From: Eubacterium sp. AB3007
GTDB taxonomy: Bacteria > Bacillota > Clostridia > Peptostreptococcales > Anaerovoracaceae
Assembly: GCF_000688015.1 (NCBI RefSeq)
Contig: NZ_JIAD01000001.1
Location: 372,001-436,000 of the forward strand
Length of the DNA: 64,000 bases
Direction: 5' to 3'
A program made the position numbers and the translations under genes. Shown here one piece after another: positions 25,691-35,065 of the stretch (positions are counted from its first letter, which is position 1; every line of letters starts with the position of its first letter). The notes beneath the pieces were generated by a model. It saw only the letters and a program-made list of their open reading frames with translations, ran no database searches and had not been told where the DNA came from.

Positions 25691-25744
25691 TCATGAGAGC
25701 CTTCGGAGTATTACGATGATGAATTAAAGGATTGTAAGTCCAAT

Positions 25745-25801
25745 AAAAAAGGGGATGCCCCCAAAAGATGGAATATTATCCGTCTTTTGAGACATCCCTT
25801 G
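25745..25801 (-). terminator. Terminator of the ispH::rpsA operon
   Basis: On the minus strand, a long hairpin with outer AAGGGATG/CATCCCCTT and inner AAAAGA...TCTTTT pairing is followed by TTTTTTATTG. It may also block the convergent Tad transcript. Confidence 0.8.
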
Positions 25802-25825
25802 ACTTTGTCAAAATATATGTTCTGA

Positions 25826-27832
25826 CTATTCCTCTTCAGCAGGAGCTTCCTCGGCTTCCGTAGCTTCCTCAACAGGAACTTCCTCAGCAGGAGCTTCCTC
25901 AGCCTCAGGCTCTTCCTCGGCGATCTCGCCAGCTTCCTTGATGGAGAGGCTGATTCTCTTTCTGTCGGTGTCGATCTCGAGGATCTTGGCGTTGACTTCC
26001 TGTCCTACGGAGAGCTCGTCAGCGATGTTAGCAACACGCTTGTTGGCAACCTCGGAGATGTGGACCAGTCCATCCAGACCCGGCTCCAGCTCTACGAATG
26101 CGCCGTACTCCTTCAGCTGAACGACCTTGCCCTTGACCACCTGGCCAACAGAGTAGTTGTCGTTGATGACGGACCATGGCTCCGGAGTGGTCTGCTTGAG
26201 ACCCAGGGAGATCTTGCCTTTCTCCTTGTTCATGGAGAGGATCATTACCTCGATTTCCTGTCCGATGTGGAGCACCTCATCAGGATGCTTCAGCTTGCCC
26301 CAGGAGATCTCGGAGATGTGCAGCAGTCCATCGATTCCACCCAGATCTACGAACGCGCCGTAATCGGTGAATCTCATGACAGTACCCAGTACGGTCATGC
26401 CTTCCTGGAATGTGGACCAGATCTCCTCGATCTGCTTCTGTCTCTCTTCGACCAGAACAGCCTTGTGGGAGAAAACGGCTCTGTTTCTTCTCTGCTCAAC
26501 TCTTGTGACCTTGACCGTCAGCTCTTCGCCGATGAATCCGTCTGCAGTCTCCACATACTTGTTGGAGAGCTGGGAGAGAGGAATGAAACCGGAGACTTCC
26601 TTGTAGGCTGCGATCACACCGCCCTTGACGACCTTCACGACCTTGACGTCGATGTTGGTCTTGTTCTCGTAAGCTTCCGTGATCTCGTTCCACTGCTCGT
26701 TGACCTGCAGTCTCTTCTTGGAGAGCAGGATGCCACCGTCGCTGTCGTCTGTCTTGATTACCTTAGCCTGGATCTCATCGCCGACATGGAACACGTCCTT
26801 CAGTGTCTGACCTTCTTCCAGAGATACCTCGTTTGCCATGAGGATCCCGTCCTTCTTGCAGCCCATGGTGACGATGACTTCGTCGTCGGTAACCTGATAG
26901 ACCTTGCCGTCTACGATGTCTCCAGCGTGAGGGAGTCTCAGGGTAGCATCAATCTGATCCATGATATCTGCCATTGAAATGTTGTTTTCGTTGGTGATGT
27001 TTTCACTCATTGTAGAAATAACCTCCTTAATAACACGTTCAGGCGTCGATGCACCTGCCGCAATTCCTATTCTATTATATTTTTGCAATTCTTTCAACGG
27101 TAAATCTGAAATATTTTCAACAAAAAACGTGTATTTTTGATTTTTTTTACATATTTCATATAATTTCCGGGTGTTGGAGGAGTTGCGGCCACCGATCACC
27201 AACATCATATCCACTTTTTGGGAGAGTTCATCAGCGGCTTTCTGCCGATCTCGTGTTGCATTGCAGATGGTGTTCTGGATATCAAGATCGACGCCTTTCT
27301 CCTGCAGGACGGAGACGACTTCCTGTAATACTTTCTCGTTCAATGTGGTCTGGCATACCAGAAATGCTTCTGATTCCTCAAATCTCCGGGCATCCTCGGA
27401 CGAGTGAGCGATGAAGGCCTGATCGTTGCACCAGCCGTTGATCCCTATGACTTCTGGGTGCGTCCGGTCGCCTACGATAATGATAGGTCGTCCCTCTTGG
27501 AAGGCTTTGTTCACAAGCTGATGGATCCGGGCGACAAAGGGGCAAGTGGCGTCCACGATCTCCAGATCCATGGTGGCAGCTTGGTCATAAAAGGACTTAG
27601 GCTCTCCGTGAGACCGGATGATCACCGTATCTCCGGGGGCTGTCTCTGACAAATCGTGAATGATCCCGACGCCATTTTCTTTCAGGCTGTCAGTGACCGA
27701 GGTGTTGTGGATCAGGGGGCCGCAAGTATAGATGGCGCCTCGATGTTCCTGGTCCAGCTGGGCGTATGTCTTCTCAATAGCCTGTCTCACACCAAAGCAG
27801 AAGCCGCTGTGTTTGGCTCGTATGATCTCCAT
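25826..27832 (-). CDS. ispH: IspH-ribosomal protein S1 fusion (HMBPP reductase/30S S1)
   Basis: Residues 1-275 form 4-hydroxy-3-methylbut-2-enyl diphosphate reductase, the last MEP-pathway step, with the iron-sulfur cysteines in SGFCFGV, DATCPFV and NTICNATRDRQ. Residues about 300-640 hold four S1 RNA-binding repeats (for example GAFVDLGGIDGLLHISE and GAFVELEPGLDGLVHISE). The C-terminal tail is acidic with repeated EEAPAEE units. This fusion is known from Clostridia. A perfect internal ribosome binding site precedes an ATG at the S1 boundary, so free S1 may also be made. Confidence 0.96.
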   Translation of the reverse strand: MEIIRAKHSGFCFGVRQAIEKTYAQLDQEHRGAIYTCGPLIHNTSVTDSLKENGVGIIHDLSETAPGDTVIIRSHGEPKSFYDQAATMDLEIVDATCPFVARIHQLVNKAFQEGRPIIIVGDRTHPEVIGINGWCNDQAFIAHSSEDARRFEESEAFLVCQTTLNEKVLQEVVSVLQEKGVDLDIQNTICNATRDRQKAADELSQKVDMMLVIGGRNSSNTRKLYEICKKNQKYTFFVENISDLPLKELQKYNRIGIAAGASTPERVIKEVISTMSENITNENNISMADIMDQIDATLRLPHAGDIVDGKVYQVTDDEVIVTMGCKKDGILMANEVSLEEGQTLKDVFHVGDEIQAKVIKTDDSDGGILLSKKRLQVNEQWNEITEAYENKTNIDVKVVKVVKGGVIAAYKEVSGFIPLSQLSNKYVETADGFIGEELTVKVTRVEQRRNRAVFSHKAVLVEERQKQIEEIWSTFQEGMTVLGTVMRFTDYGAFVDLGGIDGLLHISEISWGKLKHPDEVLHIGQEIEVMILSMNKEKGKISLGLKQTTPEPWSVINDNYSVGQVVKGKVVQLKEYGAFVELEPGLDGLVHISEVANKRVANIADELSVGQEVNAKILEIDTDRKRISLSIKEAGEIAEEEPEAEEAPAEEVPVEEATEAEEAPAEEE
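27008..27028 (-). promoter_or_regulatory. rpsA: Internal ribosome binding site and ATG for the S1 half
   Basis: Inside the fusion gene, AAGGAGG (27022-27028) stands 11 bases before an in-frame ATG (27008-27010) encoding MSENITNE, exactly where the IspH domain ends. Initiation here would give a separate S1 protein of about 394 residues. Confidence 0.65.
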
Positions 27833-27836
27833 AGGC

Positions 27837-28796
27837 TTACTCCTCCTGCCCTGCGGCTATGATCTTGTATAAGGCTTGTTTCATGTCCGCGGGAACAGCC
27901 GCTTCGAATCGCATTGGTTTCCCGCTTCGCGGATGGCTGAAGCGAAGACTGTAAGCGTGCAGGGCCTGTCGGTCGATAAGGGAAGGTGCCGCGCCGCCAT
28001 AGAGTTCGTCGCCGATGATAGGGAATCCAAGGTGGGACAGGTGCACCCGGATCTGATGGGTGCGGCCTGTTTCCAGAAGCAGTTCGATCATGGAGTAGCC
28101 ACTGGCGACCTGAAGTATCCTTACATGTGTGACAGAAGGATATCCATCCTCGGTAACAAAACGGTTCGCCGTGCCTTCTGCAGGCCCGCCGATGGGAAGG
28201 TCGATGGTAAAGCGGGGGTTGTCATCCTCGTCATACTCTGTGACTGTAACGCCTGGTTGTTTCAGGGCGTTCTCGGTGATCTCGCCGCGGACAATGGCGA
28301 TGTAGCGTTTCTCCACCCGGTTCTCCTGCATCTGCCGGACGATATCGTCCTGAGCGTGGGAGTTCTTGCCTACGATGAGAAGTCCCGAGGTATCCATGTC
28401 CAGCCGGTTCACAAAGCGGATCTTAAAGGAGTCTCCGGTCTCCTCCATGTGTTTCATGAGGCCGTTGGCGATGGTGTGGGAAGGATGCCCGTAGGTGGGG
28501 TGGACCGTGATCCCAGGTTGTTTGTTGAGGATGAGAATGTCACCATCCTCGTAGAGTACGTCTGTGTCAATGTCCTCAGGTTCAAAATGGCTCTTCTCGT
28601 CTGGAAGGAGAGCGGTGATCACATCACCGGCCTTGGGCTTCATCCAGCCTTCCAGGATCTCGCCATTGAGATAGACGCGTTTCTGGGCGCGGAGTCTGGC
28701 AAGGAGCCTGGAGGAAAAGTCTAATCTCTTCTTCAGAAGGCGTCGTATCCCCAGCCCTTCGTCCTCTTTCTCAACTGTGAATTCAAATGTCTGCAT
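27837..28796 (-). CDS. RluA/RluD family pseudouridine synthase
   Basis: It isomerises uridine to pseudouridine in rRNA or tRNA. The 319-residue protein has an N-terminal S4 RNA-binding domain (about 15-75, LKKRLDFSSRLLARLRAQKRVYLNG in part) and the catalytic motif VNRLDMDTSGLL with the essential aspartate. The final GRTHQIRVHLSHLGFPIIGD is typical of the family. The exact target cannot be read from the sequence. It lies five bases upstream of the ispH fusion. Confidence 0.93.
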   Translation of the reverse strand: MQTFEFTVEKEDEGLGIRRLLKKRLDFSSRLLARLRAQKRVYLNGEILEGWMKPKAGDVITALLPDEKSHFEPEDIDTDVLYEDGDILILNKQPGITVHPTYGHPSHTIANGLMKHMEETGDSFKIRFVNRLDMDTSGLLIVGKNSHAQDDIVRQMQENRVEKRYIAIVRGEITENALKQPGVTVTEYDEDDNPRFTIDLPIGGPAEGTANRFVTEDGYPSVTHVRILQVASGYSMIELLLETGRTHQIRVHLSHLGFPIIGDELYGGAAPSLIDRQALHAYSLRFSHPRSGKPMRFEAAVPADMKQALYKIIAAGQEE

Positions 28797-28807
28797 GTCT
28801 GTCCTCT

Positions 28808-29608
28808 CTATAGGAATTTGCTCTTAACCTTTGTCCAGAAATCATAGCCCTCAAAACGTACCAGGTTGACTTTCTTGTCAGAGAATCCGATGGTCATCTC
28901 TTTCACCTTGGCGTAGTTGCTGGTGTACCCGTCACAGACGATGCTGATCTCAGTCTGTGTGTCGATGTCCGGGATCAGTCCCAGTTCCAGGTCAGATGGC
29001 AGGAGTACGCTGGAGGTGAAGGAACGATAGGCAATGGTGTTCATGGGGGCGATGGGAGTGACCTGCAGCACTGTCAGCCGCGGATCAACGATGCTCCCGC
29101 CCAGGGAGTAGTTGTAGGCCGTGCTCCCGGCAGGAGTGGCCACCACCAGGCCGTCTCCGCTGAAACGCTCGATAAAGCTGCCGCCGATGGACATGTTCAG
29201 GTGGACGCTGTGGCTGTTGTCTCCCTTGACACATACTTCGTTGAGCCCGATATGTTCGTGGCATCCGGAGTCACATTCCACATTGATCCGCACGGTGGAG
29301 AGAGGCTGGAGACTGTACCGGTCATGAGACAGATTGAATATCAGGTCGTCCAGCTGATCCGGCATGATCTCCTGAAAGAACCCCAGGTGCCCGGTATTGA
29401 TTCCCACCATGGGGATTTCCGGGAAGTCGTACTTGTGGAGTACCTCCAGGAAGGTGCCGTCTCCGCCGATGCATACGATGATGTCAGCGTTTCGATCGAT
29501 GCCGTCCAGAACCTGGCAAGCTGAGTTGGACAGTTTGCTCTTCAGAACTCGCTCGGTTTTCAGAGAGGAGTTGGAACCATTGGTATAGATGCATAAGTGC
29601 TTTCTCAT
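28808..29608 (-). CDS. nadK: NAD kinase
   Basis: It phosphorylates NAD to NADP. The 266-residue protein has the GGDGTFLEVLH loop with the catalytic aspartate, GINTGHLGFF, the LNEV segment and SGDGLVVATPAGSTAYN. It begins two bases after pepF and its ribosome binding site is inside pepF, so the genes are coupled. Confidence 0.96.
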   Translation of the reverse strand: MRKHLCIYTNGSNSSLKTERVLKSKLSNSACQVLDGIDRNADIIVCIGGDGTFLEVLHKYDFPEIPMVGINTGHLGFFQEIMPDQLDDLIFNLSHDRYSLQPLSTVRINVECDSGCHEHIGLNEVCVKGDNSHSVHLNMSIGGSFIERFSGDGLVVATPAGSTAYNYSLGGSIVDPRLTVLQVTPIAPMNTIAYRSFTSSVLLPSDLELGLIPDIDTQTEISIVCDGYTSNYAKVKEMTIGFSDKKVNLVRFEGYDFWTKVKSKFL

Positions 29609-29609
29609 A

Positions 29610-31409
29610 TCAGTACAGCCCTTTCAGTTCTTCGACGAGTGAGGTGAAGGTTTTCATGGCCTGGTCGACAGGTCCCGGTGTATCCATATCCACACCGGCA
29701 ATGCGAAGAAGTTCCACCGGATAGTCGTTGGTGCCGCACTTCAGGAACTCCAGGTAAGCATCGCGAGCAGGTGCTCCTTTGGTCAGGATGCTGTCTGCAA
29801 TAGCGGTCGCCGCAGAGTAGCCCGTAGCGTATTGATACACGTAGAAACTCCGGTAGAAGTGAGGGATCCTTGCCCATTCGTACTGGATCAGAGAATCCTC
29901 TGTCAGGGCAGGACCGAAATACCGGTTGTTCAGATCGTTATAGAGACTGTTCATCCACTCCGCCGTCAGGGAGCCGCCGTTCTCCACGTAGTCATGGGTC
30001 TGCTTCTCGAATTCAGCGAACATGGTCTGTCGGAACAAGGTAGTACGGAATGCCTCGATATACATGTTGAGAATGTACCGGTGCATTTCCGGATCCCTCT
30101 CGTTCTCAAGAAGATAGCGCATCATCAGAGACTCATTGACAGTGGAGGCTACCTCCGCTGTGAAGATCGAGTGATCCCCATAGCAGAAGGGCTGATTGGC
30201 CCTGGTATAGAAGGAGTTCATGGAATGGCCCATCTCGTGGACCAGGGTGAACAGATCCTCCAGCTTTCCATCAAAGTTCATCAATACGTAAGGATCAGAG
30301 TCGTAGGAGCCGAAGCTATAGGCGCCGCTCGTCTTGCCCTCGTTCTCGTAGATATCGATCCAGCGATCCTCAATTCCGCGATTGAATTGCGCCAGATAAT
30401 CCTCGCCAAGCGGGGCTAGTCCTTTGTTGGCCAGTTCCACCGCCTCGCGGAATGTGATGTCTCTCTCCGGCATACTGACCAGAGGGACATATACGTCATA
30501 CATCTTTAGCTCGTCCACGCCCAGAATCTTTTTTCGGAGAGTGAGGTAATCGTGCAGAGTCGGCAGGGTATCGTTGACCGCACTGATCAGATTATCATAT
30601 ACAGACTCCGGGATATTGCCGGAAGCCAGTGAAGCCTGTCGTGCGGAGTCATAGTGACGGATCTGGGCGCTCACAACGTCTCTTTTGACGTTGTAACTGT
30701 AGTTGGTGCCGATGGTGTTGATCAGGCTGCGGTATGCCTCATAACAGGCGGTATAGGCTTCCTTACGAACTTCTCTGTTCTGTGAGCGCATCAGGTTGAT
30801 ATAGTTGCCATGGGTCAGAGAGATTTCGTCGCCGTCCTCGTCATGAACATTTGTGAACTTCAGATCTGCGTTATTCAGCATCGTGAAGATCTGACCGGTA
30901 GCGCCAAGCACTTCGCTCATCTGTGCCAGAAGTTTCTCCTGCGCTTCCGGGAGCACGTGAGCCTTCCGGCGCAGGGCATCCAGAAGCATGTGGCGGTAGA
31001 TCTGAAGGCGTGGTTCGTTGTCCAGAAATGAGAGGATTCGATCCTCAGGCAGCGCAATGATCTCAGGCAGCACAAAACTCATGGCGGAGGAGATACGGGC
31101 GATGGCGTTCTCGGCGCGTCCCAGCATCTCCTGCTGATGGCTGTTCCGGTTGTCTTCGTCTTGTTTCATTCTGGCATAGACAAAGACGCGTTCCAGAAGA
31201 AGTTCGATTCGGTCAGATTCCTCCAGAGCGTCAGCCAGCATGGACGCACTGTCCCCCAGATGACCTCGGAAACGATCATAGTTTTCAGCTCCGGTGATGG
31301 CAGCGGCAAGGTCTTTCTCCCAGAGGTCATCTGCGGCGTACATTTTCTCTATGTTCCACTTATGTTCAGAAGGGATTTCGGTACGTGATTTTAATTTTTT
31401 GTTTCCCAT
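29610..31409 (-). CDS. pepF: Oligoendopeptidase F (M3 metallopeptidase)
   Basis: A cytoplasmic zinc peptidase that degrades short peptides. The 599-residue length is typical. It has the helical N-terminal PepF domain and the zinc motif HEMGH (residues 391-395, in LVHEMGHSMNSFY) with the downstream glutamate in ASTVNE. AGGAGG precedes the ATG. It is the first gene of the pepF-nadK-rluA-ispH::rpsA operon. Confidence 0.96.
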   Translation of the reverse strand: MGNKKLKSRTEIPSEHKWNIEKMYAADDLWEKDLAAAITGAENYDRFRGHLGDSASMLADALEESDRIELLLERVFVYARMKQDEDNRNSHQQEMLGRAENAIARISSAMSFVLPEIIALPEDRILSFLDNEPRLQIYRHMLLDALRRKAHVLPEAQEKLLAQMSEVLGATGQIFTMLNNADLKFTNVHDEDGDEISLTHGNYINLMRSQNREVRKEAYTACYEAYRSLINTIGTNYSYNVKRDVVSAQIRHYDSARQASLASGNIPESVYDNLISAVNDTLPTLHDYLTLRKKILGVDELKMYDVYVPLVSMPERDITFREAVELANKGLAPLGEDYLAQFNRGIEDRWIDIYENEGKTSGAYSFGSYDSDPYVLMNFDGKLEDLFTLVHEMGHSMNSFYTRANQPFCYGDHSIFTAEVASTVNESLMMRYLLENERDPEMHRYILNMYIEAFRTTLFRQTMFAEFEKQTHDYVENGGSLTAEWMNSLYNDLNNRYFGPALTEDSLIQYEWARIPHFYRSFYVYQYATGYSAATAIADSILTKGAPARDAYLEFLKCGTNDYPVELLRIAGVDMDTPGPVDQAMKTFTSLVEELKGLY

Positions 31410-31425
31410 ATACGTCCTCCTATGG

Positions 31426-31449
31426 TATGATATAATTTAGTATATCATA
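31426..31449. promoter_or_regulatory. Inverted repeat between divergent pepF and murI
   Basis: TATGATATA, six bases, TATATCATA is a perfect 9-bp inverted repeat. It contains TATAAT on the plus strand and TATACT on the minus strand, so it may hold overlapping divergent -10 boxes or an operator for both genes. Confidence 0.5.
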
Positions 31450-31468
31450 AAAACGAAAGGAAAAACAG

Positions 31469-32284
31469 ATGGACAACAGACCGATTGGATTTTTTGACTC
31501 CGGTATTGGCGGTCTTACAAGCATCCCTTATATCATGCGGAAACTTCCGCTTGAACAGATCATATTTTTCGGTGATACAGCAAGGACTCCCTATGGATCC
31601 AAGTCCGTAGAGACCATCCGGCAATTCACCATGCAGATTGGTGAGTTTCTTAAGAAGAAAGACGTCAAGATGATGGTCATTGCCTGCAATACCATCAGTT
31701 CGACCTGTCTCGACGATCTTCGGCGCGCGTATCCCAAGATCCCTATCATCAGTGCTATTTCTCCAACCGCAAGGGTAATTGCGGAGAGCTGTGCGCCAGA
31801 GGATCACATCGGCATCATCGCCACCAAGGCAACCGTTCGCAGCGGCGTGTATGAGCGCAAGATCCGGGAGAAGAACCATCGTCTCGACAAGTTATATGCC
31901 AGAGAATGTCCTGCCTTTGTTCCGCTGATCGAGGAGGGGATCATCGACAACGAGATCATGGACCTGACCATCCATTATTATCTGGATGATTTTGTGGAAG
32001 ATAACCAGATCGATACGCTTGTGCTCGGATGCACCCACTATCCTCTGATACGAGAGAATCTCCGGCGTATCTACCCGGGGCTTCGCATCGTTAGTTCTTC
32101 CAAGGAGGCGGCGACTGCTGTACAGATCGAGCTGGAGAAACACGATCTTCTTGCGGATAGAAGAAACGCAGACAATGTCTTCTACGCCAGCGACCTGTCG
32201 GAGAATTTCGTCAACATGATCCAGCGGATACTGGGGAAGGATCAGGATGAATTGAACATTCGATTCAAGAATCTGGATTTATAG
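31469..32284 (+). CDS. murI: Glutamate racemase
   Basis: It supplies D-glutamate for peptidoglycan. The 271-residue protein has the N-terminal FFDSGIGGLTSIP, the first catalytic cysteine in IACNTISSTC and the second in LGCTHYPLI. The site GAAAGGAAA precedes the ATG. It heads a run of plus-strand genes with short spacers. Confidence 0.96.
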   Translation: MDNRPIGFFDSGIGGLTSIPYIMRKLPLEQIIFFGDTARTPYGSKSVETIRQFTMQIGEFLKKKDVKMMVIACNTISSTCLDDLRRAYPKIPIISAISPTARVIAESCAPEDHIGIIATKATVRSGVYERKIREKNHRLDKLYARECPAFVPLIEEGIIDNEIMDLTIHYYLDDFVEDNQIDTLVLGCTHYPLIRENLRRIYPGLRIVSSSKEAATAVQIELEKHDLLADRRNADNVFYASDLSENFVNMIQRILGKDQDELNIRFKNLDL

Positions 32285-32297
32285 AAAGTAGGGGGAT

Positions 32298-32822
32298 ATG
32301 GACAGATTGTATGAATTGATGGGGATACGATCCCCAGAGGATTTTCATTATTTTGAGAACATGGCGGAACTGATGGAGACGGAAGAAGAGATCTCAGAGG
32401 AAGAGCTGCACGCCTTTCTGAAGGATCTGGACAAAGCCCGGTTCTCCGACCTTTTGGGACAATACTATGACCACATCCAGGAATGGATACCAGACAGGGA
32501 AACAGAGGTCTACACGCTGATGGAAAACATCCGAAGCGTCATGAGCGGTTATCTGATGGAACTGGATATGGATCTGGATGAGGCGGAAGAGGACGAGATC
32601 CTAATGAACCTGGTGGATGAGATCATTAAGTTCAGAAGGTGGTTCCTGTTTGATGACAACGTGGTATGCACCAATGAAGTGACAGAGGAGTCCTATGTGA
32701 CACCGGTGATCGATGCATTGGCTTACGCCCGGGCTGAGACGCTTGGGGAAGATCCCTATCGGTTTGATTTCAGCAGAGCGCTGGATTACGAACTGGATCA
32801 CTTGACCGTAATGTTGCACTAG
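32298..32822 (+). CDS. Acidic hypothetical protein (174 aa)
   Basis: I do not recognise it. It is strikingly acidic (for example EEEISEEELHAFL and MDLDEAEEDEIL), apparently all-helical, with one cysteine and no membrane segment. GGGGGA precedes the ATG, 13 bp after murI, so it is part of the operon. Being conserved next to murI would suggest a cell-wall link, but that cannot be tested here. Confidence 0.8.
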   Translation: MDRLYELMGIRSPEDFHYFENMAELMETEEEISEEELHAFLKDLDKARFSDLLGQYYDHIQEWIPDRETEVYTLMENIRSVMSGYLMELDMDLDEAEEDEILMNLVDEIIKFRRWFLFDDNVVCTNEVTEESYVTPVIDALAYARAETLGEDPYRFDFSRALDYELDHLTVMLH

Positions 32823-32850
32823 TTAACTGTGCCGGAGAAGAGGAGACAGC

Positions 32851-33801
32851 ATGTATAAGAATATGAACGAGAATCACCAGCTCTTCCAGGATTTTCCGGG
32901 ATTTGATCGATTCGACTATCCAGAAGGAACATACAGGGTCACTGCAGGTATGGGCGGCGAGGCCATTCTGGTCATCGGCAGCCGGTACACGGCCCTCTAT
33001 GACACAGGAATGGCCTATTGTGCAGAAGGGACCATCTCCAATATCAAGACCGTACTTCACCGCCATCAGAGAACCAGGGTGGATTATATTCTGGTTTCTC
33101 ATACTCACTACGACCATATTGGGGCACTGCCCTATGTTCTGAAAGAGTGGCCTGATGCGATCGTGTGTGGTGCCGCCAAGGCGATGATGGTGTTCAAGAG
33201 CGAGGGCGCCAGAAAACTCATGCGCTATCTGGGGGAGGAAGCAAGGAATAGCTTTACCGGATCCCGCAAGCCCATTGAGACAGAGGGGATGCGGGTGGAT
33301 CGGATTGTCACAGATGGCAGCAGGATCAATCTGGGGGACAAGTACTTCAATGTCATCGTGACCAAAGGACATACAGACTGCTCCCTGACCTTTGTGCTGG
33401 AACCGGACAGCATCATGTTCGCAAGCGAGAGCACAGGGCTTCTGAGAGGGCCGGGCGTCATCCATACATCGATTCTGAAGAGCTACCGGGATGCCATCCA
33501 GAGTGCTCGTAAGTGCAAGAACTATGGCGTTCAGAAGATTATCAGCCCGCATTTCGGGTGCATTCCCTACGACATTGTGCCGCAATACTTTGACATGTTT
33601 CATGAGAGTGCGGAAAGGGGAAGAGATTTTGTGCTTTCACTGAGGGATCAAGGGCTTGATTTCGATGGCATCATGAAAGCCTACGAAGCAGAATACTGGT
33701 TCGAGGAACGGAGCAAGTTCCACCCGAAAGCCGCATTCCTGGAGAATGCGAAGCATGAGGTGAGCTGCATACTTCGCGAGTTCCCGGAGGAGAAGAATTA
33801 G
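32851..33801 (+). CDS. MBL-fold metallohydrolase
   Basis: A 316-residue protein with the metallo-beta-lactamase motif SHTHYDHIGALPY (about 88-100), the later GHTDCSLTF histidine, and an aspartate/histidine near the C-terminal third. The substrate is unknown; the C-terminal extension (about 240-316) is helical. It sits between an unknown acidic protein and the M16 protease, with 28-bp and 10-bp spacers. Confidence 0.9.
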   Translation: MYKNMNENHQLFQDFPGFDRFDYPEGTYRVTAGMGGEAILVIGSRYTALYDTGMAYCAEGTISNIKTVLHRHQRTRVDYILVSHTHYDHIGALPYVLKEWPDAIVCGAAKAMMVFKSEGARKLMRYLGEEARNSFTGSRKPIETEGMRVDRIVTDGSRINLGDKYFNVIVTKGHTDCSLTFVLEPDSIMFASESTGLLRGPGVIHTSILKSYRDAIQSARKCKNYGVQKIISPHFGCIPYDIVPQYFDMFHESAERGRDFVLSLRDQGLDFDGIMKAYEAEYWFEERSKFHPKAAFLENAKHEVSCILREFPEEKN

Positions 33802-33811
33802 GAGGAATAGA

Positions 33812-35059
33812 ATGATCACAACTAGGAAACTCTCTAATGGAGTTAGAATGGTCATGGAGCAGATGCCTGGCGTACAGTCAATTGCCATCGGTGTGTTCGT
33901 GAGAACCGGTGCGGTGGACGAGATGGATCGAAACGCGGGCATCTCGCATTTTGTTGAACACATGATGTTCAAGGGGACAGAGTCCAGGGACGCCAGGACC
34001 ATCGCTGCGGATATAGATCGGATCGGAGGTCAGATCAACGCTTACACCAGCAAAGAACACACCTGTTACTACGTGAAGGCTGTCTCAGAGAACTACCGGA
34101 AGGCGGCAGATGTTATTGTGGATATGCTGGAACACTCTGTTTTCGACCCGGCAGAGATGGACAGGGAACGGCAGGTGATCTGTGAGGAGATCAAGATGAC
34201 CAAGGACAGCCCAGACGATGTGGTGCATGACACTTTTGTGTCCCAGGTGTTCCGCGGCAATCCGGAAGGCCGTTCTATTATCGGCACACCGTCTTCCCTC
34301 AATCGGGTCACCCACGGAGTCATCACACGCTATGTACGGGAGCAGTATACCAGAGACAGTATTGTGGTCTCGGTAGCAGGTAAGTTCGACGAGGACGAGA
34401 TATGCGCATATTTTGAGAATGCATTTCTCTCACTCGGCGATTCCAAGCCGGCTGCCCGTGAATCGCGCACTCCCTATAAGCGGTCGTTTCGGTCTGTGAC
34501 CAAGGATATCCAGCAGAGCCACATCTGTCTGGGTACCAGAGGATTGCCACTTGGGGATGACAGGAGCTACGCTTTCCAGATTATGAACAACCTGCTTGGC
34601 GGGAGCATGAGTTCCCGCCTCTTCCAGAATATTCGTGAGCAGAAAGGACTGGCTTATTCGGTGTTTTCTTCTTCCGGTGGATTTCGAAATGCAGGGTATT
34701 TTGAAATCTACGCTGGCGTAGCCCACGACAGGATCCGCAAAGCCATCGAGGGAATCCGTGAAGAGATCGACCGATTGGGCAGGGAGAGTGTCAGCCAGGA
34801 TGAGCTGGACTCTTCCAGAGAACAGATAAAATCCATCTATGTGTTCAGTCAGGAGAGTTCTTCGGCGAGGATGATGATCAACGGAAAGAATTTCCTGCTG
34901 AAGAACAAAGTCTACATGCCGGAGGAAGTCCTGGATGGGTACAACAGCGTGACGATCGATGACATCGACCGCATCAAAAAACTGATCACAGATTTTGATA
35001 CCTATTCAGCTACCGTGGTTTCCGGTAAACCAGTACGTGTACGTTCCATGATGGAGTGA
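33812..35059 (+). CDS. M16 family zinc protease (insulinase/processing-peptidase-like)
   Basis: A 415-residue protein with the inverted zinc motif HFVEH (residues 46-50, in ISHFVEHMMFKGT) and the distal glutamate region. The C-terminal half is the inactive M16 repeat with REQKGLAYSVFSSSGGF. Relatives (YmxG/PqqL-like) form clamshell peptidases. In Bacillota this gene often stands next to dut, as it does here. Confidence 0.95.
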   Translation: MITTRKLSNGVRMVMEQMPGVQSIAIGVFVRTGAVDEMDRNAGISHFVEHMMFKGTESRDARTIAADIDRIGGQINAYTSKEHTCYYVKAVSENYRKAADVIVDMLEHSVFDPAEMDRERQVICEEIKMTKDSPDDVVHDTFVSQVFRGNPEGRSIIGTPSSLNRVTHGVITRYVREQYTRDSIVVSVAGKFDEDEICAYFENAFLSLGDSKPAARESRTPYKRSFRSVTKDIQQSHICLGTRGLPLGDDRSYAFQIMNNLLGGSMSSRLFQNIREQKGLAYSVFSSSGGFRNAGYFEIYAGVAHDRIRKAIEGIREEIDRLGRESVSQDELDSSREQIKSIYVFSQESSSARMMINGKNFLLKNKVYMPEEVLDGYNSVTIDDIDRIKKLITDFDTYSATVVSGKPVRVRSMME

Positions 35060-35065
35060 TAGGCC

